A stretch of 64,000 nt of DNA from Scytonema millei VB511283 (GTDB taxonomy: Bacteria; Cyanobacteriota; Cyanobacteriia; Cyanobacteriales; Chroococcidiopsidaceae): assembly GCF_000817735.3 (NCBI RefSeq), contig NZ_JTJC03000005.1, positions 186,001 to 250,000 on the forward strand, given 5' to 3'. Below the pieces are notes generated by a model, which saw nothing but the letters and a program-made list of their open reading frames with translations, was not told the DNA's origin and did no database searches. A program made the position numbers and the translations under genes. Below are positions 1 to 8,803 of this stretch, in pieces (within the stretch, counting starts at the first letter, position 1; the number at the start of each line of letters is the position of its first letter).

Positions 1-329
1 ATTCCGGCTTCTAAGTCGTTACAGACACCTTTTGCGGCTGCGATATTAGTTTCTGGAGATTGCTGAATATTAGCGATCAAATTATCGCGCACGTCAGCGT
101 GCGTCATGGCTTGCTGTTTGTAAGCTTCGATAAATGCTTTGTCTAGAGCTGCAATTGTCGATTTTGTGGCTTTTTCAGCACATAGGGATTGAGATAAGTC
201 CAGCACGTCCCCCGCACCAGTGGTAACGAAGCAGAGGTAGTCTGGTTCGGAGGCAAAAGCTTGGAATTGGAAACCAGAAACTAGAACAATAGCAGCAGCA
301 GCGATAGTTGCATTGAAGCGGAAGTTCAT
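1..329 (-). CDS. Secreted hypothetical protein, 3' part cut by window edge
   Basis: The reading frame opens at an ATG at 329 and runs off the left edge, giving 109 residues. It begins with a clear Sec signal peptide: Arg4, a hydrophobic Ala/Val core to about residue 20, and an AFA cleavage site before Ser27. The mature part starts SEPDYLCFV and has Cys at 33, 50 and 103, which suggests a disulfide-bonded periplasmic protein. I do not recognise the family. It is transcribed away from the repeat-rich gap that follows. The C-terminus is missing, so length cannot be compared with a family. Confidence 0.75.
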   Translation of the reverse strand, partial: MNFRFNATIAAAAIVLVSGFQFQAFASEPDYLCFVTTGAGDVLDLSQSLCAEKATKSTIAALDKAFIEAYKQQAMTHADVRDNLIANIQQSPETNIAAAKGVCNDLEAG

Positions 330-709
330 AACGTCACCGAGGTAGATTTCTATATTTGTTATGCCCAACCTTAGTGACGATCTAACAGAATTATAAAAAA
401 AATCTTAATTTTTTTCGTGCTTTTCTTAAGATTTACCCAAACCCTTGCTCAGACTAGGTTTCTCAAACTGAAGATTTTCTAAAAAGATCCTTAAGAAAAT
501 TTCGAGCTTGCTAAATCTGGATTCCAGCAACAGGAAGCAAGTTCGGCTATCTTTTCTGCCTTGAGATAGAAAAATATCAAATACCGAGAATGTACGGTAT
601 CGTATCTCATTTCAGATTTGATTTAGTTTTAAAGTAGGTTTTAACATAGCGGATCGATCCGTAAAGCTACTGGACTTTAGCGGCGATCGCTAAATCTACA
701 TAAACTTTA
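330..709. other. Intergenic stretch without a gene
   Basis: AT-rich DNA upstream of the secreted protein gene. It contains poly-A/T tracts near 393-415 that could belong to the promoter of the minus-strand gene, and one HIP1-like GGCGATCGCT at 682-691. I see no open frame with a plausible start and no tRNA-like fold. Confidence 0.5.
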
Positions 710-839
710 TATAGAGAGCCTAAATGATTTGTGAATCTGGGATATTGCTGGTTGACGGTTAACGGTTAACGGTTAACAGTTGACAGTTAACCGTCAACCA
801 CCACAACGATCGGTTCATGACTCAAATAGAATCGCTATA
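710..839. repeat. 130-bp terminal-inverted-repeat element, copy 1
   Basis: This 130-bp block is the reverse complement of 16725-16854 with nearly identical outer sequence. The ends form short inverted repeats of the type TATAGCGA/TCGCTATA (one end is TATAGAGA here). The middle is an array of GTTAACG/GTTGACG heptads that is itself dyad-symmetric and differs in copy number and order from the other copy. No coding capacity. The layout resembles a MITE-like or foldback repeat. Confidence 0.75.
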
Positions 840-974
840 TGTACATCAACTTAAAACCCGAGCTATATCGGCATAGGATAGCGCAATATAGCAAGTTATG
901 CCTCATTTTCTAGATCGAGAAGCACAGGTAGGGACACACAGCTATATGCCCCTCACATGTTCTGTATCACTAGG

Positions 975-1394
975 TTACGCTTCATCCTCGGCGGAGATTT
1001 CGATTTCATCTTCCTTGTAGTCTGGCTCTAGATTGGCGGGGCGATCTTGATTGAGCCGATTAATCAGCGACAGCACTCTCGTCCCTCTTTCAATCGAACG
1101 ATCTTCGTGAAATACAACTTCTGGAGTGCGGCGGAGACGGATTCTTTGCCCTAACTCTCGGCGAACGTACCCTGTGGCTGACTTTAAACCTGCCATAGTT
1201 TGCTCTCTAGCATCGTCTGAACCGTATATTGATACGTAGATCTTGGCGTGTTGTAGATCGCCGGATACGTCTACATCGGTAACGCTAACCATACCTACAC
1301 CGACTCGATCGTCTTTGATGCCATTTAATAGCATCTGACTTACCTCGCGTTTGATTAATTCAGCAACGCGATCCACACGGCGACTTGTAGCCAT
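975..1394 (-). CDS. rbfA: Ribosome-binding factor A
   Basis: RbfA binds the 30S subunit and helps mature the 5' end of 16S rRNA, especially in the cold. The 139 residues match the usual length. The N-terminus [15 protein letters not shown] (residues 5-19), the [16 protein letters not shown] strand-helix around 40-55 and the [17 protein letters not shown] region near 88-104 are typical of the KH-like RbfA fold. An acidic tail ([12 protein letters not shown]) follows. The start ATG at 1394 leads directly into the conserved N-terminus. It lies 191 bp downstream of the DUF751 gene on the same strand, a pairing common in cyanobacteria, so the two may be co-transcribed. Confidence 0.95.
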   Translation of the reverse strand: MATSRRVDRVAELIKREVSQMLLNGIKDDRVGVGMVSVTDVDVSGDLQHAKIYVSIYGSDDAREQTMAGLKSATGYVRRELGQRIRLRRTPEVVFHEDRSIERGTRVLSLINRLNQDRPANLEPDYKEDEIEISAEDEA

Positions 1395-1585
1395 AACAAT
1401 AACCCTTCCTCATACTTGAATCAAATCAGTAGAGCCAACTGCAATGGTTCTACCCAACTTTTCTAGTCTATTAGCTATTGCAAGAAGGCAGCAGGCAGAA
1501 GACAGAAGGTTATAATACTGATTCCATTGACTTTACAAGCTGGCGATCGGCTGTACGGTTGTTTTCGCCATATTTCATGATTTTA

Positions 1586-1792
1586 TTAAGATGGGCTTAA
1601 ACCTAGCATGGCGCGGAGGGTAAACAGGACGAACAAAGATAATCCAACGAACATACCAACGATCGCGATCGCCGTTGTGGGACGCTTAAATAGGGGAGTC
1701 AACGGAGATATGGCGTTTAAGAAAATCCCCAAGACAATCGTAACAAAGTAGCGGGGGTAGCGAGAGACGTTTTCCCAGAAGCCATCAAACAT
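1586..1792 (-). CDS. DUF751 (Ycf33-like) small membrane protein
   Basis: A 68-residue protein with two hydrophobic segments, about 16-34 and 42-62, separated by a short loop with KRPTT. The opening FWENVSRYPRYFVTI is characteristic of the DUF751 family of cyanobacteria and plastids (related to Ycf33). The function is unknown and membrane location is inferred from hydrophobicity. It precedes rbfA on the same strand, and this adjacency is conserved in cyanobacteria as far as I recall. The full family length is present. Confidence 0.85.
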   Translation of the reverse strand: MFDGFWENVSRYPRYFVTIVLGIFLNAISPLTPLFKRPTTAIAIVGMFVGLSLFVLFTLRAMLGLSPS

Positions 1793-1865
1793 TTGATTTA
1801 TAAGCCTTGTCTAGCTGTTAAATTTTTTTTCACTTGAATTACGTTTATTCTATAGCAATTTGTTA

Positions 1866-2014
1866 TTGGTCATTGGTCATTGGTCATTAGTGGTTGACGG
1901 TAAACGCTGCGCTACACGCACGTGTTGACGGTTGACGGTTGACGGTTGACGGTTGACGGTTGACTGATAACTGATAACTGATAACTGATAACTGATAACT
2001 GATAACTGATAACT
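1866..2014. repeat. Heptameric repeat tracts: TTGGTCA, GTTGACG and CTGATAA arrays
   Basis: Three different 7-bp repeats lie in series: about three TTGGTCA units (1866-1887), five full GTTGACG units (1924-1958), and seven exact CTGATAA units ending near 2013. The tract ends about 20 bp before the start of the dam gene, so it is part of that gene's upstream region. This is the densest of many heptad tracts in the window. Confidence 0.85.
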
Positions 2015-2035
2015 GTTCGCTACTCACTTTTTTGA

Positions 2036-2893
2036 ATGCTACGTCAGTCACTCCAGTCAAGTCTTCCACGTCCGTTTTTAAAATGGGCAGGTGGTAAAAG
2101 TCAGTTGATTTCTCAATATATCCCTTTCTTTCCTCAAAAATTTGCTACGTACTACGAGCCATTTTTGGGAGGAGGGGCAATCTTTTTTTACTTGTATGGA
2201 GTGGCTAGAAATAATAACCCTACACAAAAGTTTCCAGCAGTACTGACAGATATTAATCCTGAATTGGTTAATGTATATTGTTGCGTGCGCGATCGCGTTG
2301 AGGAATTAATTGAGTTGTTGGCACGGCATCAAGAACAGCACGATCGCGATTATTACTATCGGGTGCGATCGCAGTTCACGGGAACGCCTGAAGAAATGGC
2401 AGCACGATTAATTTATTTGAATAAAACTTGTTTTAACGGTTTATACCGCGAAAACTCTAAAGGCGAATTTAATGTCCCAATGGGGAGATATAAAAATCCT
2501 ACTATTTGTAATGCAGAGTTATTACGTTTAGTTTCAGATTCTCTTCAATCTGTAAAAATTGAAGTTAGACCTTTTGACACTATTTTAGAATTTGCTAAAA
2601 CGGCAGAGGATTTTGTTTATTTCGATCCACCTTATCATCCTCTGAGTGACACTAGTAGTTTCACGGGCTATAGTCGTTACTCTTTTAACGTAAAGGATCA
2701 GATTAGATTGAGAGATACATTTGCAGAATTAGCTCGGCGTGGGGTTAAGGTCATGTTATCTAACTCTGATTGTTCATTGGTTCGAGAGTTATATAAAGAT
2801 TTTCATATTCATGAAATTTTAGCAGCTAGGACAATTAATTCTCAAGCCCAAAAGAGAGGTAAGATTACTGAAATATTAGTGATGGCAAATTGA
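2036..2893 (+). CDS. Dam-type DNA adenine N6-methyltransferase
   Basis: The 285-residue protein has the D12-class alpha-type methylase layout: FLKWAGGKSQL (residues 14-24), the SAM motif EPFLGGGA (41-48), TDINPELV (71-78), NGLYREN (134-140) and the catalytic DPPY (197-200). By homology to cyanobacterial DmtA-type orphan enzymes it probably methylates adenine in GATC; that site is the centre of HIP1, so it would modify this genome very heavily. No restriction nuclease gene is adjacent, which supports an orphan regulatory role. No clear ribosome-binding site precedes the ATG, because a heptad array fills the upstream DNA. Specificity is inferred, not shown. Confidence 0.93.
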   Translation: MLRQSLQSSLPRPFLKWAGGKSQLISQYIPFFPQKFATYYEPFLGGGAIFFYLYGVARNNNPTQKFPAVLTDINPELVNVYCCVRDRVEELIELLARHQEQHDRDYYYRVRSQFTGTPEEMAARLIYLNKTCFNGLYRENSKGEFNVPMGRYKNPTICNAELLRLVSDSLQSVKIEVRPFDTILEFAKTAEDFVYFDPPYHPLSDTSSFTGYSRYSFNVKDQIRLRDTFAELARRGVKVMLSNSDCSLVRELYKDFHIHEILAARTINSQAQKRGKITEILVMAN

Positions 2894-3169
2894 GAATAAC
2901 TATTTCAACAACATCAACCACGAAAAAAAAGAGAGCTTGAACTCCATCAAACATCTATGTTTGTCTCATTTTTATAAAAGATAGGCATAACCTACTCTAC
3001 ATTACTAAAATTTCTTTGAAATAATCCTTCTCAAGATAGAGGAATAGCTTGAAAGAGATCCCTTCTAGGGATAGAGTGACTCCTTTGATTTCAGGGATTA
3101 TGCTGATTTCATCCAAACTCAAGTATCAAATAAAACAATAGTTAACTTGAAAGGAGTTTTATTGAAATC

Positions 3170-3781
3170 ATGTCTAATCTAAATTCTGGCAACAACTATA
3201 ATCGTGAAGTCCGTCAAGAGTCTTACCAAGATGCTAGCGGTAACACCCACGTTAATGTAACAAAGACGACTGAATCTCACGATCCTTATCAACACGGATA
3301 CGTACATGGGCGAGTTGCAGAACGCAGTAGTCAAGAGAGAGCATCAGTTGTAAGAGATAATGAAAATGCGGCGCGAGGTCTGCTTTTGGGCATTCTGCTG
3401 ACAACAATTGCTGCTTTAAGTGCGGGAGTCATTTGGTATTTGAATCAATCTCCTCAAGCATCTACATCGACACCACAACCCGTTCTCGTTCCCGTACCTA
3501 GCGATAAACCAAATACAGAATCTTCTACGGTCGATCGCAGTTCGGAAAAACAAACGATAATTGAGAAAATTAAGGAAGTACCAGTTCCAGTTCTGCAACC
3601 GCCAGCATCGACTCCACAGCAGAACGAAAACACGATAACTCCCGTTCCTACACAGCCTGAAACTGAAGCTGAGACCACTCAACTCCAACAGAATAACGGT
3701 GCTACTACCGAATCTCAAACACCATCTGCTGAGAGTACGTTAGGTCAAGATACAACAACAAGCGAAAGTTCTTCTCAGTAG
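3170..3781 (+). CDS. Single-pass membrane protein with Pro/Thr/Gln-rich exported tail
   Basis: A 203-residue protein preceded by a good Shine-Dalgarno (AAGGAG, 13 bp before ATG). Residues 1-68 are polar and rich in Asn, His and Arg. One transmembrane helix follows (about 70-90, LLLGILLTTIAALSAGVIWYL-like). The rest is low complexity, rich in Pro, Thr, Ser, Glu and Gln, with repeated VPVP motifs. I do not recognise the family; similar membrane-anchored disordered proteins are common in cyanobacteria. A Gly-rich inverted repeat just after the stop (3790-3812) may end transcription. Confidence 0.75.
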   Translation: MSNLNSGNNYNREVRQESYQDASGNTHVNVTKTTESHDPYQHGYVHGRVAERSSQERASVVRDNENAARGLLLGILLTTIAALSAGVIWYLNQSPQASTSTPQPVLVPVPSDKPNTESSTVDRSSEKQTIIEKIKEVPVPVLQPPASTPQQNENTITPVPTQPETEAETTQLQQNNGATTESQTPSAESTLGQDTTTSESSSQ

Positions 3782-3789
3782 ACAATGAT

Positions 3790-3812
3790 AAGGTGGGCAA
3801 CGCCCACCCTAC
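3790..3812. terminator. Palindrome between convergent genes
   Basis: GGTGGGC-AAC-GCCCACC forms a perfect 7-bp-arm hairpin ending in CCTAC. It lies between the converging stops at 3781 and 3815, so it could serve as a bidirectional terminator. It belongs to the GTAGGG/CCCTAC palindrome family also found near 28031 and 28111. Confidence 0.6.
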
Positions 3813-3814
3813 GG

Positions 3815-4102
3815 TTAAATTCTTTCAAAATGTTCGACTACTGGAAATGGATCGTAAAAGTGGTGTAATAGTTTTTTCCATTGTTGATATTCAGGAGATT
3901 TTCTAAATTCAACTGTATGAGCTTCTAAAGACTTCCATTTAACTAGTAACAAATATTTTCCTTTAACTTCTATACATTTATGTAATTCGTGGGATAAATA
4001 CCCGTTCATAGATGAAATAATCGTGGAAGCCTGTTTGAAAGTTGCCTCAAAATCACTTTCCATTTCCGACTTGACATTTAGCATCACTGCCTCAAGAATC
4101 AT
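3815..4102 (-). CDS. Antibiotic biosynthesis monooxygenase (ABM)-fold protein
   Basis: The 95 residues match the single-domain dimeric ABM/EthD-like ferredoxin fold: a first strand ILEAVMLNV, a long helix around 15-32, HELHKCIE, a strand KYLLLVKWKSLEAH (49-62) and a C-terminal HFYDPFPVVEHFE typical of this group. Family members include quinol monooxygenases and heme-degrading enzymes, but many have no known activity, and the residues here do not decide. The gene converges with the membrane protein gene and stands alone. Confidence 0.8.
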   Translation of the reverse strand: MILEAVMLNVKSEMESDFEATFKQASTIISSMNGYLSHELHKCIEVKGKYLLLVKWKSLEAHTVEFRKSPEYQQWKKLLHHFYDPFPVVEHFERI

Positions 4103-4195
4103 AAAATACCTCCTAAGAAGCTAGCTAATAATACAGTTTTTGTACTAAACAGCATATATGTAAAGACTGATAAACTAAATCACTAGGGGGTAAGA

Positions 4196-4981
4196 ATGCG
4201 GCTGAGTGCAGGGTGTCAAATTACATATGAAGTCAACGCGCCAACTCCACTCATTTTCATGCTTAGACCTCGTAGTGGATTGGGACAATGGGTGATGCGA
4301 GAGGAATACATCATCGAACCCAGCGCACAAGTTATAGAGTATACCGATAGTTATGGTAATTTGTGTCAGCGGATGGTAGCGCCTCCAGGTTCATTCCAGG
4401 TACAAACCACAGCTGAAGTAGATACCGCAGATACAATTGATACTCAACCTGGCGCGCCGTATGTATTAGTACAGGATTTACCGGAAAGTACGCTGCAATT
4501 TCTGTTACCCAGTCGCTATTGTCAAGCAGATTGCTTGGGAGATTTAGCAAATGAGATTGCTGGCAATGCTGCACCTGGATACGATCAAGTAGAGGCGATT
4601 CGCAGTTGGATTCAGCAAAATATAGAATATCGCTACGGTACGAGCGATGCTTCTACTTCTGCTGTGGATACAGCCGCGCAAAAAGTAGGGGTTTGTCGCG
4701 ATTTTACCCATTTGGGTATTGCCTTAAGCCGCAGTTTGAACATTCCAGCACGGATGGTAGTAGGATATCTTTACGAGTTAGATCCGATGGATCTACACGC
4801 TTGGTTTGAAGGGTTTGTAGGTGGACGTTGGTATACGTTTGATGCTACCCAAAAAGAACCAAGGGGTAATAGAATTGCGATCGCCTACGGACGAGATGCG
4901 GCTGATGTTGCCTTAGTTACCCAATTTGGTGCAGTACAATTAAAGAATATGAAAGTTTGGGTAGATAAAGTTAATACCTAA
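4196..4981 (+). CDS. Transglutaminase-like cysteine protease-fold protein
   Basis: A 261-residue cytosolic protein with an N-terminal beta-rich domain (1-110) and a transglutaminase core. The catalytic triad is visible: Cys167 in GVCRDFTHL, His201 in DLHAWFEG and Asp216 in FDATQ. This domain order is that of the bacterial transglutaminase family of putative proteases or amidases; substrates are unknown. There is no signal peptide. The stop lies only 26 bp before the DUF1350 gene, so the two probably form an operon. The ATG follows AGGGGGTAAGA, a suitable ribosome site. Confidence 0.88.
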   Translation: MRLSAGCQITYEVNAPTPLIFMLRPRSGLGQWVMREEYIIEPSAQVIEYTDSYGNLCQRMVAPPGSFQVQTTAEVDTADTIDTQPGAPYVLVQDLPESTLQFLLPSRYCQADCLGDLANEIAGNAAPGYDQVEAIRSWIQQNIEYRYGTSDASTSAVDTAAQKVGVCRDFTHLGIALSRSLNIPARMVVGYLYELDPMDLHAWFEGFVGGRWYTFDATQKEPRGNRIAIAYGRDAADVALVTQFGAVQLKNMKVWVDKVNT

Positions 4982-5007
4982 AGCCCTACTCCCCACTCCC
5001 TAAGCTC

Positions 5008-5781
5008 ATGGAATGGAAAGAAATTGCTGGGAACTGGGTTTTAGTTCCCCACAAACAAATCGGGATCGTGCATTTTTTAGGAGGTGCGTTTGTTGCCACT
5101 GCACCTCAACTTACATACCGTTGGCTGTTAGAACAACTCGCTGAAGAACATTACGTTGTCGTTGCTACGCCATTTGTTAACACTCTAGATCATACCGCGA
5201 TCGCCCGCTCGGTACTGAACGGTTTTGAAAATGCGATCGGACAACTTTACGCTAAGTCTCTCCTCCGCAGCCGCTATTTACCAATTTACGGCGTGGGGCA
5301 TAGTATGGGGTGTAAACTCCATCTATTGATCGGCAGTCTGTTTAATGTCGAACGCGCTGGTAATATCCTCATTTCTTTCAATAATTATGCAGCGCGAGAT
5401 GCTATCCCCTTGGTACAGCAGTTGAATTTTAATCCAGGCTTCTCTGTCGAGTTTACCCCTTCTCCTCTGGAAACCAATACTCTGTTGCAAACTCGTTATG
5501 AAGTCCGCCGCAACTTAGCGATCAAGTTTACCAATGACACGATCGATCAGTCTGAGGCTTTGGTGAAGTTGCTGCATCAACGCTTTCCGGGGATGGTGAC
5601 GTTAAAAACCCTCAGCGGTACTCATACCACACCTTTAAGTCAAGATTTGCAATGGCAAACTGGTTCTAACTTTACACCTCTCGATGCAGTAGGACAGTGG
5701 TTTAAGCAAGAGTTTTCTCGCGATTTAAGACAGCTAAGACAAACAATCGTACAGTGGCTTAATCCTGTTTCTATGTTGTGA
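5008..5781 (+). CDS. DUF1350 alpha/beta-hydrolase-like protein
   Basis: A 257-residue protein of the cyanobacterial/plastid DUF1350 family. It opens with WKEIAGNWVLVP and FLGGAFVATAPQLTYRWLL (23-41), then carries a nucleophile elbow GVGHSMGCK with Ser99, as in alpha/beta hydrolases. A late Gly-Thr-His (SGTHTTPL) may provide the catalytic His. Activity is unknown. It follows the transglutaminase gene by 26 bp, which suggests co-expression. No signal peptide or membrane helix is evident. Confidence 0.87.
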   Translation: MEWKEIAGNWVLVPHKQIGIVHFLGGAFVATAPQLTYRWLLEQLAEEHYVVVATPFVNTLDHTAIARSVLNGFENAIGQLYAKSLLRSRYLPIYGVGHSMGCKLHLLIGSLFNVERAGNILISFNNYAARDAIPLVQQLNFNPGFSVEFTPSPLETNTLLQTRYEVRRNLAIKFTNDTIDQSEALVKLLHQRFPGMVTLKTLSGTHTTPLSQDLQWQTGSNFTPLDAVGQWFKQEFSRDLRQLRQTIVQWLNPVSML

Positions 5782-6352
5782 TGGTGGTGTTGCGATCGCG
5801 AGTGGATTGGGATACTACTGATTCAATCACACCTCTGTTGCATACATATAAAGTCAGTTAAAGTCAGCTTTTTTAACCACATATAAAATTATTGTCTATA
5901 CTTAATTGTGTTTCCACCTAGCGATAGAGGAATTAAAGTTATGCAGTTCTTAACTTATTAGCATACAGGCAAATTGCTTCTATATTACGGCAGTATTTAT
6001 CTCTAAGTCAGCGTACAAATATGCAAATTTTACTTACGCCACCATAATAGTTATTTTCTAAGTTGGAATGACTCTAGGCATCTATACCTGACTTACAGAG
6101 TTAGAAATGTCGTGAATTGATATATTGTACTAAGCTTGAGCGCACACAATTTGTAGCGATAGAATTGCTCTTTATCGCCCAAATTTAAGCTAAATCTAGA
6201 GTTTTGCAATTCAGACAAATAGAGTCAATCTATTAAATATCAACTTTCAGTTTCAAGTACAGTATTGCCGAGCGATACACTATTTAACATTCCTAGATTT
6301 CTGAAATCGGAGATCTAGAAGTGTAGCTTTAATCAAATGAAGGAGATAGATT
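5782..6352. other. 570-bp intergenic stretch without a gene
   Basis: AT-rich DNA between the DUF1350 and methyltransferase genes. No frame longer than a few codons has a ribosome site, no heptad tract is present, and I see no strong hairpin. The last 20 bp hold the AAGGAG ribosome site of the next gene. It probably contains that gene's promoter, but I cannot point to boxes. Confidence 0.45.
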
Positions 6353-7138
6353 GTGAGCCAATTCGATAGTATTGGTCAGTTTTTGCCACCTCGTAAGAAA
6401 AGTTTTTTCGAGCAACTCAAGAAAGTCTTTAATAATGGAAAACAACTATTACCAAAGAGTTTTAAGCAATCTGCCAAGCAAGTATTAAAACCTTTATTCA
6501 TGCTCAAAACGAGAATAGAGTTACTACAGGCAGGCGTGCAGCCTTTAGCAGACAACTGGTGTGAGAGAGGAGTTAGCGCTCATCGCGTTTATTTAGATTG
6601 GTATTTCCAAAAATTCACGGCAGATATTAAAGGTCATTGTCTAGAATTTCAAGACGATACTTATACATCTCGTTTTAGGGATCGGATTACCAAGCTAGAT
6701 GTTTTAAACAAGGATTATATTCCAAATGCAACTATTGTTGCCGATTTAACTCAACCAAATAATCTACCTAGTAATACTTATGACTGTATTGTTTGTACGT
6801 ATGTTTTGCACATAATTGCAGAACCAGAAAAAATCGTTTCAGAAATGCATCGTATTTTGAAGCCAGGGGGTGTATTACTGATTGCCGTACCGAATATTAC
6901 AATCAATTATCCTGCCTATCCCGAATACTGGCGCTTTACAGCTCGCGGTTTGCACTACATCTTAGCTAAATCTTTTCTTGCCGAACAGATCGACATACAA
7001 ACTTACGGAAATTCTCTTGTAGCTGCTGGAGAACTCCGAGGCATGGTAGCTTTTGATTTTACTGAGGCGAAATTGGAATATAACGATCCGCGTTTCCCGC
7101 TGATTGTTTGCGCCAGAGCAGTCAAATTAGAGCAATAA
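6353..7138 (+). CDS. Class I SAM-dependent methyltransferase
   Basis: The gene starts at GTG, chosen because AAGGAG stands 7 bp upstream. The 261-residue protein has a basic N-terminal region (about 1-60, no signal peptide) and a methyltransferase domain: CLEFQDDTYTSRF near 100-112 in place of the usual glycine-rich SAM loop, then ATIVADLTQP, the DCIVCTYVLHII motif near 145-156 and the ILKPGGVLLIAVPN motif near 170-183. The LEF.DDTYTSRF variant is seen in methyltransferases of glycan and glycosyltransferase clusters, but no such genes are nearby. The substrate is unknown. Confidence 0.85.
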   Translation: MSQFDSIGQFLPPRKKSFFEQLKKVFNNGKQLLPKSFKQSAKQVLKPLFMLKTRIELLQAGVQPLADNWCERGVSAHRVYLDWYFQKFTADIKGHCLEFQDDTYTSRFRDRITKLDVLNKDYIPNATIVADLTQPNNLPSNTYDCIVCTYVLHIIAEPEKIVSEMHRILKPGGVLLIAVPNITINYPAYPEYWRFTARGLHYILAKSFLAEQIDIQTYGNSLVAAGELRGMVAFDFTEAKLEYNDPRFPLIVCARAVKLEQ

Positions 7139-7155
7139 TATTGGGAGAAATTCAT

Positions 7156-7773
7156 TTATTCAGAAATTCCTAATATCGCACAGGAAAGATTTGTATCTAA
7201 CTGTCGAATCACTAAACTATTTTGAGAACGACAACCTAACAGCAGTATGTCTGCTGTTTCAGTCTCTACAATATTTTTGAGTTCCGTAGCTAAAGAACCA
7301 AATCGTAGATGAGCCACAAACGTACCTTTCCATGCTTCAGCTAAACATCGCGCTCGCCATAAAATTTCGTCTGCTTGTGCCAATAAAATTGTTTTAGATT
7401 GAGTTGCGAGTGCTTGAGTTCCAGGGAGAGTGGCAACAGGTACAGATTTCTTTTGTCCCCGACGAAAAGTCTTTGAGGAACTGGAGCTATAAATTTTGGT
7501 CAGTAACTCTATTTGTACCTCATCTAAGACATAAACAACGTGAATTGTGACTTGGTTTTGAGTTGCCAAGCGAGTTTGATGAGCAATTAATAAAGCTAGA
7601 TCTAACGCTGCTTGGCTGTCAGGAGAACCGTCATAACCGACAACTAAATTTAGCGATCGCTCGGATGTATTATTCTGAGTTTGGTATCCAGTTGGCATCC
7701 GCAAAATCAGATTGTGTACGTCTTGACTACCTAGAGCATTTTGCAGCCGCGCCAGAATTGGTTTGAGATTCAC
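7156..7773 (-). CDS. Universal stress protein (UspA family)
   Basis: Start is set at GTG 7773, after AAAGGA. The open frame continues 29 codons upstream, but that part is translated heptad repeat (Ser/Pro/Leu-rich) and is unlikely to be protein. The 205 residues contain LNLVVGYDGSPDSQAALDLA near 42-61, a strand TIHVVYVLDEV and an alpha/beta fold ending ADILLLGCRSQNS. The typical G-2x-G-9x-G(S/T) ATP loop is not evident. It is the last gene after the NrtABD-like importer, 134 bp from the ATPase gene, and may be carried by the same riboswitch-led transcript. Confidence 0.85.
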   Translation of the reverse strand: MNLKPILARLQNALGSQDVHNLILRMPTGYQTQNNTSERSLNLVVGYDGSPDSQAALDLALLIAHQTRLATQNQVTIHVVYVLDEVQIELLTKIYSSSSSKTFRRGQKKSVPVATLPGTQALATQSKTILLAQADEILWRARCLAEAWKGTFVAHLRFGSLATELKNIVETETADILLLGCRSQNSLVIRQLDTNLSCAILGISE

Positions 7774-7907
7774 GGTTTTTCCTTTGGGTGAGTGGGAGAG
7801 GGGAAGACAAGGGAGAGGGGGAGACAAGGGAGAGGGGGGAGAATCTAGATAGGGATACACTTTTCTATTTTCCGACTCCTGACTTCTGGCTCTTGACTCC
7901 TGAAAAA

Positions 7908-8747
7908 TTATTCGTCTTGGGTAAAATAGCGATCGAGAAAATCTAAGGCGCGATCGCGTAATTCCATGTATTCTGATGAATGTCTCATAGCATGGCGATC
8001 GCGTGGGTGAGGAAAGGGAACGTCGATAATTTCACCAATTTTAGCGTTTGGTCCATTGGTCATTAAAACAATGCGATCGGACATATAAATTGCCTCTTCT
8101 ACGTCATGAGTAATCATCATCACTGCTTGCCGTTGATTTTCCCAAATATCTAAAACTTGTCTTTGTAATTTTCCGCGAGTGAGAGCATCTAATGCTCCGA
8201 AAGGTTCGTCCATTAGTAGCATTTTCGGACGAGTTGCTAAAGCTCTAGCAATTCCTACTCGCTGCTTCATTCCTCCCGATATTTCATCAGGATACTTATC
8301 TGCTGCTGCTGTTAAATTCACCATTGCTAAGTGTTCGTTAACAATGCTAATTTTTTCGGCACGGCTAGCATTTTTTATCACTTCATCTACTGCGAGCCTA
8401 ACATTTTCCCTTACTGTTAACCACGGTAATAGGGAATATTGTTGAAACACCATCATTCTTTCTGCGCCTGGTTTGCGGATTTCTTTCCCTTCCAGTCTTA
8501 CCGATCCGGCAGTCGCTTTTTCTAACCCAGCCACAATTTTTAGTAGGGTTGATTTACCGCAGCCAGAGTGACCGATAACAGAAATATACTCGTCTTCTGC
8601 AATAGTCAGATCGATGCCATCGAGAACGACAAATTCACTGCCATTGGGATTGCGGTAAGCTTTGACGAGGTTTTTAATTTCTAGAAAGTTGCGAGCATCA
8701 TAGTCAAGCTCGTTTTGGTTAGGATAAAAAGTTGTAGATTTGGTCAT
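7908..8747 (-). CDS. ABC transporter ATPase, NrtD/CynD/SsuB type
   Basis: A 279-residue ATP-binding subunit of a NitT/TauT-family importer. It has Walker A GHSGCGKST (59-67), the Q-loop MVFQQYSLLPWLTV, signature SGGMKQRVGIARAL, Walker B LLMDEPFGALD and the H-loop MITHDVEEA. It is a single-domain NrtD-like subunit; there is no NrtC-like regulatory fusion. It is third in the order permease, binding protein, ATPase on the minus strand. GGGAGTA heptads fill the 56-bp gap upstream. Substrate cannot be set from this subunit. Confidence 0.92.
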   Translation of the reverse strand: MTKSTTFYPNQNELDYDARNFLEIKNLVKAYRNPNGSEFVVLDGIDLTIAEDEYISVIGHSGCGKSTLLKIVAGLEKATAGSVRLEGKEIRKPGAERMMVFQQYSLLPWLTVRENVRLAVDEVIKNASRAEKISIVNEHLAMVNLTAAADKYPDEISGGMKQRVGIARALATRPKMLLMDEPFGALDALTRGKLQRQVLDIWENQRQAVMMITHDVEEAIYMSDRIVLMTNGPNAKIGEIIDVPFPHPRDRHAMRHSSEYMELRDRALDFLDRYFTQDE

Positions 8748-8803
8748 AGGTTTATAGGGAGTAGGGAGTAGGGAGTAGGGGAAATACCAACTACTAACTA
8801 CTA

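Noticed and set aside
1866-2014. CRISPR array
   Set aside because: The repeats are 7 bp in tandem without unique spacers, so they are micro-repeats, not CRISPR.
3416-3718. Antisense frames within the 3170-3781 gene
   Set aside because: They mirror the low-complexity Pro/Thr region and lack start signals.
7774-7860. N-terminal extension of the universal stress protein
   Set aside because: It is translated GGGAGAG-type heptad DNA. GTG 7773 has a ribosome site and starts the conserved chain.
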